Source: Phycisphaerae bacterium
Lineage (GTDB): Bacteria; Planctomycetota; Phycisphaerae; JAAYCJ01
NCBI GenBank assembly: GCA_012514125.1
Contig: JAAZAW010000272.1
Span: 1-13,586 of the forward strand
Reading direction: 5' to 3'
Length of the DNA: 13,586 nucleotides
Shown here: one piece after another, positions 4,621-11,880 of the stretch
How the letters are laid out: each line of letters begins with the position of its first letter
Numbering within the stretch: the first letter of the stretch is position 1
Made by a program: the position numbers and the translations under genes
The notes under the pieces: model-generated
Told to the model about the DNA's origin: nothing
The model's database searches: none
Seen by the model: only the letters and a program-made list of their open reading frames with translations

Positions 4621-6594
4621 ATGTTCTCAGCAATCGAGTGGCTGGGGCCTGACGGGCCTTTGTCGCAAAGACTTACGAATTATGAATACCGGCCTGAGCA
4701 AGTGGAGATGGCGCAGGCGGTCGCCGGCGCCTTGAACACCAACAAACATCTTATCGTCGAAGCCGGAACAGGACTGGGTAAAACGATCGGATACCTGCTG
4801 CCCGCGGCTTACCATGTCGTCCGGAACCATCAGCGTCTGGTCGTGAGCACTTACACGATCAACCTCCAACAGCAGATTATTGAAAAAGATTTGCCTTTGA
4901 TCAACGCGATCTTACCTTATGAGTTTTCCGCCGTTCTCGTCAAAGGCCGATCCAATTATCTGTGTCTTCGCCGACTCGCCCGGGCGATCGACAAGCAGCA
5001 ATCGTTGTTTATCGACCCCAGCCTGGGAAACATTTTCGAAAAACTCCGCGCTTGGGCTAAAGAAAATCCCGACGCCACCGTTTCCGAGATCGACCAGAAA
5101 ATCCCCGGCTGGGTCTGGAACCAGGTATCGAGTGAACAGGGCAATTGCCTGGGCAAACGATGCGTATTTTTCCATCGTTGTCCCTTCTGGCGGTCGCGAC
5201 GGCGAATGCTCAACGCCAATATCCTTGTGGTGAATCACGCCCTGCTTTTTTCCGAACTTTCAGCCCATAAAGACGGTGTTTCGCTTCTGGGCAAATATGA
5301 CAATGTCATTATCGACGAGGCCCACAATATCGAAAATGTCGCCAGCGAACATTTCGGTATTGTCATCAATGAAACTCAGGTATATCGCATCCTTGGCGAG
5401 TTATACAACACCAGGCATCAGAAAGGATTACTCGTTGCGATGGATGCACAAAGCGCCGTCAAGTCAACCGAGCAAGCCACACTGGCAGCCAGGGATTTTT
5501 TTCAACGGATCAACGATTACTACCAGCCTCAACGCAATAACGACCAGATCATCGGCCCCTTGCGAGAACAAAACACACTGACACCGGCGTTGAAAAATTT
5601 GTCGAACGAACTTCGCGAAATGCGAATTTCCCTGACGGACGAAGACGACCGATTTGAAATCAACAATTTCAAGGAACGTCTTTTGGGCCTGGCGTCTGAG
5701 ATCGAAGACTTTGTGACACAATCAAGACCCGAGCACACCTACTGGCTTGAAACTTCCGGAAATGGATACGCAAGCGATACAAAACGAACGGTGACGTTGC
5801 GAGCCTCACCGATTTCCATCGGCCCGAGCCTTCGCGAGACACTTTTCGATCGTCTGAAATCTGTCGTGCTTACCAGTGCCACACTCAGCGTAGGCGGAGA
5901 AGAAGGATTTGAATATCTGGCGAAACGCTGGGGACTCGAAGACTACGAACATCGACAACTGCCTTCCCCTTTCGACTATGAAAAACAGGTCACACTCTAT
6001 GTCGAAGCGTCCCTGCCCGAACCTACCGCCGGCGATCGGTTCGTCGTCGATGCCTGTGGTGCGATCAAAAAATATCTCCTGCAGACACAGGGCCATGCGT
6101 TCATCCTCTTTACCAGTTTCAACATGATGCAGCAGTTTATCCAGAGCCTCAAACTATTTTTCGACGAACAGGATTGGCCCATGCTCGTTCAGGAGTCACG
6201 CGACAACCAGGCGGGCAGTCAGCGATATAAACTTCTTGAGCAATTCAAAAATTCGCCCCATGCGGTTCTTTTCGGTACGGATAGTTTCTGGCAAGGTGTT
6301 GACGTGGTGGGGGCGGCGCTTTCGAATGTGATTATTGTCCGTTTGCCCTTCGCCGTTCCCGACCGGCCGCTCATCAAGGCTCGGATCGACCAGATCAAAT
6401 CTCAGGGCGGTAATCCCTTTATGGAATACCAACTGCCTGAAGCTATTCTGAAATTCAAGCAAGGATTTGGCCGACTCATCCGCAGTCGATCGGACACGGG
6501 CATCGTTGTCGTGCTCGATCCGAGAATCGTCACAAAATATTACGGCAAACGCTTTATTAACGCCCTGCCGAAAGTTAATATGGTTATCAAATAA
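4621..6594 (+). CDS. dinG: DinG-type ATP-dependent DNA helicase (XPD/Rad3-like, iron-sulfur)
   Basis: A 657-residue superfamily 2 helicase of the DinG/XPD group, which unwinds DNA 5' to 3' and resolves structures such as R-loops and forked DNA. Motif I is EAGTGLGKT (47-55). Four cysteines expected to hold a 4Fe-4S cluster are all present (115, 176, 181, 187). The Walker B box is DEAH (232-235). Later motifs include LTSATLS, FGTDSFWQGVDV and QGFGRLIR (614-621, motif VI). There is no N-terminal exonuclease domain of the kind found in Firmicutes DinG, so it is the plain helicase form, slightly shorter than E. coli DinG (about 716). ATG 4621 follows GGAG at 4604-4607, a rather long 13-nt spacing. 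cinA begins 16 nt downstream, so the two are probably one transcript. I see no LexA box immediately upstream. Confidence 0.92.
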   Translation: MFSAIEWLGPDGPLSQRLTNYEYRPEQVEMAQAVAGALNTNKHLIVEAGTGLGKTIGYLLPAAYHVVRNHQRLVVSTYTINLQQQIIEKDLPLINAILPYEFSAVLVKGRSNYLCLRRLARAIDKQQSLFIDPSLGNIFEKLRAWAKENPDATVSEIDQKIPGWVWNQVSSEQGNCLGKRCVFFHRCPFWRSRRRMLNANILVVNHALLFSELSAHKDGVSLLGKYDNVIIDEAHNIENVASEHFGIVINETQVYRILGELYNTRHQKGLLVAMDAQSAVKSTEQATLAARDFFQRINDYYQPQRNNDQIIGPLREQNTLTPALKNLSNELREMRISLTDEDDRFEINNFKERLLGLASEIEDFVTQSRPEHTYWLETSGNGYASDTKRTVTLRASPISIGPSLRETLFDRLKSVVLTSATLSVGGEEGFEYLAKRWGLEDYEHRQLPSPFDYEKQVTLYVEASLPEPTAGDRFVVDACGAIKKYLLQTQGHAFILFTSFNMMQQFIQSLKLFFDEQDWPMLVQESRDNQAGSQRYKLLEQFKNSPHAVLFGTDSFWQGVDVVGAALSNVIIVRLPFAVPDRPLIKARIDQIKSQGGNPFMEYQLPEAILKFKQGFGRLIRSRSDTGIVVVLDPRIVTKYYGKRFINALPKVNMVIK

Positions 6595-6610
6595 TTTTTC
6601 GGAGTCTCTT

Positions 6611-7834
6611 GTGAACGCAGCGATACTTTCAACCGGTGATGAACTTATCATCGGAAAGACACTCGACACCAACGCCTATTGGCTGATCAATCAGCTTACG
6701 AACCTCAATGTAAACGTCGTCTGTCAGATCGACGTCGGTGATGTGAAATCTGAAATTCGTTGGGGGCTTGAATCGGCCATTTCACACGCGGAATTGGTGG
6801 TCATGACCGGAGGCCTGGGGCCTACGGATGACGATTTGACACGTTTTGTCCTTGCGGAAATGCTTGGTGTCGAGCTTCTCCTTCACGAACCTTCCCTGCG
6901 GCAGATCGAAAATTTCTTCGCTGCGCGAAATCGCCCCATGAACGAACGAAATCGAGTCCAGGCGATGATCCCCCAGGGCGCGGAGGTGCTCGACAACCCG
7001 AACGGCACGGCGCCGGGCATTAAAGTCTCCATCGGGCAATGCGCCATTTTTTGTTTACCCGGTGTGCCCAGAGAGATGAAGGGAATGTTTGATCTGTATG
7101 TCAAACCCTGGGTTCTCGAACGAACGCCGCAGACCCACTTTTTCCGGAAACTTCACTGTATCGGGATAGGGGAATCCGATCTCGTCCACAAAATCGACGA
7201 TCTGGTCCGGGAACATCGCAGCAAGGTCATTTTCGGAACGACCGCGAACGAAGGCATTATCTCGATCGGTCTGGCGGGAAAAGATAAATCCGCACTCGAC
7301 GCTCTGGAACGTGCCATTCAATTACGGCTTGGAAATATCATCTTCGGTTGCGACGATCAAACGTTACCCGAATGCGTCGGCGCTTTACTCCGACAGCGCA
7401 GACAGACATTGGCGACCGCGGAATCCTGCACAGGCGGACTCCTGGGAAAGATTCTTACCGATCCCCCCGGAGCAAGCGATTACTATCTCGGCGGATTTGT
7501 TTGCTACTCTAACACCCTGAAGCACAATCTCCTTTCGGTCCCGGAAGAATTACTGATAACTCACGGAGCCGTCAGCGATCCGGCCGCCCAAGCCATGGCC
7601 CGGGGCGCCCTGATGAAAACCAATGCGGACTGGGCACTTTCCGTTACAGGCATCGCCGGTCCAACCGGCGAAACCGCGGAAAAACCGGTAGGTTTGGTTT
7701 ACATCGGTCTTGCCGGTAAAAATGGCACGCAGCAGGTCAGAGAATTTCGTTTCGGCTCCCCCGGCAGAGAGGTGGTCCGGTTTCGTGCGGCGATCTCGGC
7801 TCTGGATATGCTCCGACACGCGATGAGTGATTAA
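6611..7834 (+). CDS. cinA: CinA-like protein: MoaB/Mog-like domain plus nicotinamide-nucleotide amidohydrolase domain
   Basis: A 407-residue two-domain protein. The N-terminal half is the MoaB/Mog-like COG1058 domain (ADP-ribose pyrophosphatase activity in characterised homologues), starting MNAAILSTGDELIIGKTLDTNA and carrying VMTGGLGPTDDDLTR at 64-78. The C-terminal half is the PncC domain, which deamidates nicotinamide mononucleotide for NAD recycling, with AESCTGG at 270-276 and TGIAGPTG at 346-353. Length fits CinA (400-430). The start is GTG 6611: GGAG at 6601-6604 is 6 nt upstream, and the family's conserved N-terminus begins there. The frame is open back to 6467, but that extension lies within dinG and has no homology. 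In some species CinA is co-induced with competence or damage genes; here its partner is dinG. Confidence 0.93.
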   Translation: MNAAILSTGDELIIGKTLDTNAYWLINQLTNLNVNVVCQIDVGDVKSEIRWGLESAISHAELVVMTGGLGPTDDDLTRFVLAEMLGVELLLHEPSLRQIENFFAARNRPMNERNRVQAMIPQGAEVLDNPNGTAPGIKVSIGQCAIFCLPGVPREMKGMFDLYVKPWVLERTPQTHFFRKLHCIGIGESDLVHKIDDLVREHRSKVIFGTTANEGIISIGLAGKDKSALDALERAIQLRLGNIIFGCDDQTLPECVGALLRQRRQTLATAESCTGGLLGKILTDPPGASDYYLGGFVCYSNTLKHNLLSVPEELLITHGAVSDPAAQAMARGALMKTNADWALSVTGIAGPTGETAEKPVGLVYIGLAGKNGTQQVREFRFGSPGREVVRFRAAISALDMLRHAMSD

Positions 7835-7869
7835 CGCTCCATTTTTCATAGATCGAACCAACATTCCAA

Positions 7870-7946
7870 TAATACGCTTTTGACTTGTTCACCGGTTGCA
7901 AACTCTGCCTGCTTGCCGAAGGGCTAAATCCGAAAGGTGAAAAGTC
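7870..7946. repeat. Second copy of the repeat end, with an imperfect hairpin
   Basis: TAATACGCTTTTGA at 7870-7883 is identical to 1215-1228, the left end of the long palindrome near the toxin operon; the match continues as 16 of 17 bases. Here it leads into a shorter inverted repeat: GACTTGTTCACC (7882-7893) pairs imperfectly with GGTGAAAAGTC (7936-7946). The interior between the arms is unrelated to the first copy. It could be a shortened relative of the same extragenic repeat, or a weak terminator region after cinA. The right arm overlaps the regulatory element at 7940-7970. Confidence 0.45.
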
Positions 7947-7970
7947 CATATCATCCATTAAATTTTCCAT
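7940..7970 (+). promoter_or_regulatory. 31-bp regulatory element, copy A (TCCAT repeats at 21-bp period)
   Basis: AAAAGTCCAT, 12 nt, then ATTTTCCAT. The two blocks are identical, with identical spacing, to those at 11757-11787 upstream of the xylose-isomerase-like gene. TCCAT occurs at 7945-7949 and 7966-7970, exactly 21 bp apart, and a third TCCAT lies between them (7954-7958). A -10-like TACAAT follows at 8003-8008 with no recognisable -35. Direct half-sites two helical turns apart are typical of AraC-family activators; that identity is inference. Confidence 0.55.
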
Positions 7971-8047
7971 AGAAGAAAATGCCCCTTTTGTCGCCGATGA
8001 ATTACAATACAGGATAGAAACCCTTTAGATCAGAAAGAGAGTGCAAT

Positions 8048-8806
8048 ATGTTAAAACCGATTAGTGTTCAGCTTTATTCAATTCGTGAGACGGCAGCGAA
8101 AGATTTCCCCGCGGCATTAAAACGAATTGCCGACATCGGATTTTATGGTGTCGAATTCGCCGGATTGCATGGCCAATCTCCAAAAGAACTGGCGAAGGTG
8201 CTCAAGGACCTTGGACTTAAAGCCTCAAGCAGTTTTGACGGTGTTCCGACACCGGAGAATGTTTCCGCGATAGTCGATCAGGCGAAAGAACTGGGATATG
8301 ATGTCATTGAGGCGGGATTTGGAGCCGGTGACATGAAGACGCTCGATGAAGTCAAAGCCTGTGCGGAAAAACTGGCGGTAGGATTGGAACTGATCAAACC
8401 TCATGGGTTGACACTGGTGATGCATAATCACTGGTGGGAGTTTACGCAGATTTTCGATGGAAAATATGCGTGGGAAATTATGATGGAGTCGGTGCCGGAA
8501 CTGATGAGTGAACTGGATATTTATTGGGTAACCCGCGGCCATGCGGACGGCGTGGAAATTTTAAAGCGATGGGGAAAACGGGTGCCGATGCTCCACGTAA
8601 AAGACGGCGATCTTAACGAACAGGGCGATAAATATCTGCCGTTGGGAGAAGGAAAAGTTCCGCTCAAGAAAATAATCGAAGCTGCGGATGAAGCAACGGT
8701 ACGATATCTGGTCATCGAAATCGACGAAAGCGAAATCGACATGTTCGACGCCCTGCAAAGAAGTTTCAATTGGCTGGTGAATAATAAACTGGGTTATGGG
8801 CGCTAG
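8048..8806 (+). CDS. Sugar phosphate isomerase/epimerase-like TIM-barrel protein
   Basis: A 252-residue member of the xylose-isomerase-like TIM-barrel superfamily (AP endonuclease family 2, IolE/Hxi group). It begins with the family's ISVQLYSIRETAAKDFPAAL. The metal ligands expected for the fold are all visible: Glu131 in MHNHWWEF, Asp157 in SELDIYWV, His183 in MLHVKDGD, and Glu224 in LVIEIDES. Proteins of this type isomerise or epimerise keto-sugars or inositol-derived ketones, or act on 3-keto-sugars; the substrate cannot be told from sequence. It is the first gene of the sugar cluster and is preceded by the regulatory element at 7940-7970. The ATG at 8048 has only a purine-rich GAAAGAGAG as ribosome binding site. 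The aminotransferase gene follows after 51 nt. Confidence 0.85.
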   Translation: MLKPISVQLYSIRETAAKDFPAALKRIADIGFYGVEFAGLHGQSPKELAKVLKDLGLKASSSFDGVPTPENVSAIVDQAKELGYDVIEAGFGAGDMKTLDEVKACAEKLAVGLELIKPHGLTLVMHNHWWEFTQIFDGKYAWEIMMESVPELMSELDIYWVTRGHADGVEILKRWGKRVPMLHVKDGDLNEQGDKYLPLGEGKVPLKKIIEAADEATVRYLVIEIDESEIDMFDALQRSFNWLVNNKLGYGR

Positions 8807-8857
8807 GAGACGTTGGAAACGAGAAATCTTACGGTTTAAAACATAAAGGAAAATATC

Positions 8858-10048
8858 ATGTATCGAATCGGACAGGAAGAAATTGCCGAAGTATCAAAAG
8901 TCATTCTGTCAAAACAACTTTTTCGAGTAGGCGATCCGAATGCGGGACATTTGCAGGAAGCGGATCGGTTTGAGCAGGAATGGGCTCAGAAGATCGGTAC
9001 GAAATATGCACTGATCATGTGCGGCGGCGGAACGGCGGCGCTGGTTTGTTCGCTGGCGGGAATGGGAATCGGACCGGGCGATGAAGTGATCGTTCCGGCG
9101 TATACCTGGATGGCCACAGCGACCTCGGTGCTGACGGTCGGAGCGATTCCGGTACTGGCGGAAGTGGATGAAACGCTGGGATTGGACCCGGACGATCTGG
9201 AACGAAAAATCAGTCCGGCAACCAAGGCGGTGATTCCGGTGCATATGATGGGAAGACCCGCGAATATGGAGCGGATTATGGCTGTAGCGAAAAAACACGG
9301 CATCAAGGTGCTCGAAGATTCGTGCCAGATGGTCGGTGGAAGTTATAAGGGTAAGCGAACCGGCAGTTGGGGTGACGCCGGAGCCTTCAGCTTTAATTAT
9401 TACAAAATCATCTCCAGTGGCGGCGAAGGCGGAGCCATGGTGACCAGCGACAGGGAGATTTTTGAGCGAGCTTTTGTCTATCATGATTCCGGAGCGGCTT
9501 TTCGACCCAAAGCCAGTGAATTAAACGAACCAATTTTTGTCGCCCAGCAATATCGAGCCGATGAGGTCATGGCGGCCATTGCACGAATTCAGATGCAGCG
9601 GCTCGATGGAATTATCGCAGATTTGCGAAAAGTACGTAAAGCCGTCGAAACGGGATTGGCGACAATTCCCGGACTTAAACGGACTCCCAATAACGATATC
9701 GAAGGCGATTGCGGCGTAGTATCCGGATTGCAGTTCGAAAATGAAAAACAGGCAAGGGCCTTTATTGCCGCGTCGGGCGTGGGCGGATATCTTGGCATCG
9801 ACCACGGCAAGCATGTATATACAAACTGGGAACCGCTGATCGCCAAGCGCAGCATGCATCATCCCGATATGAACCCGTTCAATTTCCCGAAAAATAAAGG
9901 ATTGAGAGCGAATTACACAGCGGATGTTTGTCCGAAGACACTTGAGTTGCTACGGCGAACATTCTTCATCACGATCAACCCTGACGCAACGGAACAGGAA
10001 ATTGAAACGTTGGTGGCAAAATGTCAGAATGGCGCAAAAGCGTTGTAA
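8858..10048 (+). CDS. DegT/DnrJ/EryC1/StrS-family PLP-dependent aminotransferase
   Basis: A 396-residue fold-type I aminotransferase of the sugar aminotransferase family. These enzymes transfer an amino group, usually from glutamate or glutamine, onto a keto-sugar or ketocyclitol, with pyridoxal phosphate bound to a lysine. Visible signatures: GGGTAALVCSLAGMGIGPGD (56-75, cofactor phosphate region), VIVPAYTWMATATS (78-90), VHMMGRP, LEDSCQMVGGSYKG (152-165, with the Asp that contacts the PLP ring nitrogen), and FSFNYYKIISSGGEGG with the PLP lysine at 183. It starts at ATG 8858 with AAAGGA 7 nt upstream. Its presence beside sugar isomerases points to an amino-sugar or aminocyclitol substrate. 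Whether it works in the making or the breaking direction cannot be read from the sequence. A hairpin terminator follows at 10062-10090. Confidence 0.9.
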   Translation: MYRIGQEEIAEVSKVILSKQLFRVGDPNAGHLQEADRFEQEWAQKIGTKYALIMCGGGTAALVCSLAGMGIGPGDEVIVPAYTWMATATSVLTVGAIPVLAEVDETLGLDPDDLERKISPATKAVIPVHMMGRPANMERIMAVAKKHGIKVLEDSCQMVGGSYKGKRTGSWGDAGAFSFNYYKIISSGGEGGAMVTSDREIFERAFVYHDSGAAFRPKASELNEPIFVAQQYRADEVMAAIARIQMQRLDGIIADLRKVRKAVETGLATIPGLKRTPNNDIEGDCGVVSGLQFENEKQARAFIAASGVGGYLGIDHGKHVYTNWEPLIAKRSMHHPDMNPFNFPKNKGLRANYTADVCPKTLELLRRTFFITINPDATEQEIETLVAKCQNGAKAL

Positions 10049-10061
10049 AAAAAGATAAAAG

Positions 10062-10090
10062 AGGGCAGGCTTAAACACCCTGCCCTTCTT
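10062..10090 (+). terminator. Rho-independent terminator or attenuator after the aminotransferase
   Basis: AGGGCAGG (10062-10069) pairs perfectly with CCTGCCCT (10079-10086) around a 9-nt loop, extended by a G-T pair, and is followed by the T-rich TTCTTGTT. It begins 13 nt after the aminotransferase stop and ends 22 nt before the next start codon. Since no obvious promoter fits between it and the next gene, it may act as a partial terminator that reduces expression of the amidohydrolase pair. Confidence 0.7.
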
Positions 10091-10112
10091 GTTAAGTAAG
10101 GAATATTTCACA

Positions 10113-10886
10113 ATGAACGAAGCAAAGGTGACGATACCGACGATCATCGATATCAACTGCATGATCGGTTATTGGCCGAACCAGAAATTGCGGTTTCACG
10201 ATACTGCCGGTTTGCTGGCCGCGATGGAGAGTTATCGGATTTCGCAATGTGTGGCGTATCATTCGTATGCTCATATCAATTTGTGCCAGGGTAATGATTT
10301 GATACGTCAAATCGCGGCGAAATCTTCGGAAAAAATCAAGGCATGTTATGTGCTTCGATCAAATCTCGATAGCGCCGAACTTCCCGATGCACCGGGACTC
10401 ATGAAACAACTTCGCGAACAAAAACCTGTCGCGATAAAGTTGTTCCCCAATATGCACCGATATCTTGCGGATGAATTTTATTGCAGCGAGCTATTTGATG
10501 TGCTCAATGAACTGAAATTACCGGTGATGTTTGATTGCGATCAGAAACCATCCTATGACAGATTGCCGGCATTGGCAAAAAACTATCCGGAAATCCCGTT
10601 CATTCTGCTGCGTCAGAACCTCAATGAATCCCGATATACATTACCCTTACTGAAAAAAACCAAAAACATCTTCTTCGATACCAGCATCATGATCGACACC
10701 GGTCTGATAGATGAAATCGTCAACAAGTACGGCAGCGAACGCCTGCTCTTCGGCAGTGCCATGCCGTTTTACGTCCCGTCAGGTGGGTTAACCATGATTT
10801 TTTATGCTCGTATCAAAGACAGTGACAAGCAAAATATTTTATCGTCTAATTGGCTCGGCCTCGAAAGGGGAATAGCATGGAAATAA
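10113..10886 (+). CDS. Amidohydrolase-fold protein lacking all metal ligands (probable pseudoenzyme)
   Basis: A 257-residue protein of the Amidohydro_2 TIM-barrel family, best shown by alignment to its downstream neighbour. Relative to that intact paralogue, each canonical metal residue is replaced: the HxH of the first strand is Asn15-Cys16-Met17 (in IIDINCMIGY), the mid-barrel His is Asp141 (VMFDCD), the next His is Arg167 (ILLRQN), and the last Asp is Ala216 (LLFGSAM). Lys109 in VAIKLF keeps the family's GFK position. It therefore cannot bind zinc in the usual way. It may be a partner or regulator of the neighbour, or catalyse something metal-free. I chose ATG 10113 because AAGGA lies at 10098-10102; an in-frame TTG at 10089 is inside the terminator. 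The last 10 nt overlap the start of the next gene. Confidence 0.78.
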   Translation: MNEAKVTIPTIIDINCMIGYWPNQKLRFHDTAGLLAAMESYRISQCVAYHSYAHINLCQGNDLIRQIAAKSSEKIKACYVLRSNLDSAELPDAPGLMKQLREQKPVAIKLFPNMHRYLADEFYCSELFDVLNELKLPVMFDCDQKPSYDRLPALAKNYPEIPFILLRQNLNESRYTLPLLKKTKNIFFDTSIMIDTGLIDEIVNKYGSERLLFGSAMPFYVPSGGLTMIFYARIKDSDKQNILSSNWLGLERGIAWK

Positions 10887-11716
10887 GGGAACAGGCTTTT
10901 GCCGGTCAGCCCATCAGTGTACCGGTCATCGATGCGCATACACATATTCTGGGATATGGTCATCTCGGATGGTACCAGTCGTTTACATCAAACGACGATA
11001 TCGTTGCCATGATGGATTGTTTGGGAATCGACTGTATTGTGACGGCCCCGCATTCACTGATAATGGGTGATATGGATTTGACGAATGAAGAGTCCGCCAA
11101 AGCAGCCAAAGAATTTCCAGGCCGAATTTACGGATATATCTGCGTTCGTCCGCAACAAGGCCTCGAAGCCATTCGAACGACTATTGAAAAATATTCAAAA
11201 AATCCCGCCTTCATTGGTTTCAAATTTCTAGCGGGATATCATGGCCCGTTGGGTGTGCCGGAATATGATTATGCCCTGGATTTTGCTGCCGAAACAGGCT
11301 GCCCGGTCCTTTCGCATTTGTGGGGTAACGATCCGACATTAACGGATGTCGAACGTGCCATAAAACAAAGACCAGAGTTGAAACTGATAATAGCCCATCA
11401 AGGCGGCGGGTCGCGTGAAACCACCGATGCCTATGTGAAACTAATGAAACAATACCCTAACCTGTATATGGAAATTTGCGGCTCGCTCTATAATCAATAT
11501 TCCATGGAAGAAATCGTCGAGCTGGCCGGAGAAGATCGGGTGATTTTTGGTTCAGACCAGATCAATCTCGATCCGCGATTCGATTTTGGCCGAGTGGTGC
11601 TTTCGACACTTTCAGATGAGATCAAGAAAAAGATTCTGGCCCAAAACTTCCTGAAACTGCTGGATGGGTCCAAACTTGGAAAGATCGTGTTAAAAAATCA
11701 CCAAAAGAGAAATTAA
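10877..11716 (+). CDS. Amidohydrolase (Amidohydro_2 family, metal site intact)
   Basis: A 279-residue TIM-barrel hydrolase. The metal ligands are complete: His21 and His23 in VIDAHTHILGYG, His147 in PVLSHLWG, His174 in LIIAHQGGG, and Asp227 in VIFGSDQ. The GFKF motif is at 114-117. Members of this family include sugar-lactone and pyrone lactonases, amidases and decarboxylases, so a lactonase or amidase step on a sugar derivative is plausible, but the substrate is unknown. The start is ATG 10877 with AAGGGG at 10865-10870. It begins 10 nt inside the end of the preceding degenerate paralogue, so the two are translationally coupled and probably made in equal amounts. The frame is open upstream to 10850, but that part lies within the previous gene. 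No clear terminator follows; the next gene has its own regulatory element. Confidence 0.88.
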   Translation: MEIREQAFAGQPISVPVIDAHTHILGYGHLGWYQSFTSNDDIVAMMDCLGIDCIVTAPHSLIMGDMDLTNEESAKAAKEFPGRIYGYICVRPQQGLEAIRTTIEKYSKNPAFIGFKFLAGYHGPLGVPEYDYALDFAAETGCPVLSHLWGNDPTLTDVERAIKQRPELKLIIAHQGGGSRETTDAYVKLMKQYPNLYMEICGSLYNQYSMEEIVELAGEDRVIFGSDQINLDPRFDFGRVVLSTLSDEIKKKILAQNFLKLLDGSKLGKIVLKNHQKRN

Positions 11717-11756
11717 AAAATCCGGATTCCACGATCAAAAACAAAATATTCCTTTT

Positions 11757-11787
11757 AAAAGTCCATGCGATGCGTTGGATTTTCCAT
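11757..11787 (+). promoter_or_regulatory. 31-bp regulatory element, copy B (TCCAT repeats at 21-bp period)
   Basis: AAAAGTCCAT, 12 nt, then ATTTTCCAT, identical in both blocks and in spacing to 7940-7970 (24 of 31 bases over the whole element). TCCAT lies at 11762-11766 and 11783-11787, 21 bp apart. A -10-like TATAAA follows at 11819-11824, 31 nt beyond the element, against 32 nt in copy A; neither has a good -35. The likely transcription start is near 11831, about 50 nt before the ATG at 11881. Confidence 0.55.
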
Positions 11788-11880
11788 GTAGAAATTTTTC
11801 TCTTCCGAAGGAATGCATTATAAAATAAAATCGTTTATCAATTGTGTTTAACCATTATATGACAATAGGGAGGTTTGAGA

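Noticed and set aside
6467..6610. Longer CinA with a start at 6467
   Set aside because: The extra 48 codons lie inside dinG in another frame. The family N-terminus and a GGAG site both place the start at GTG 6611.
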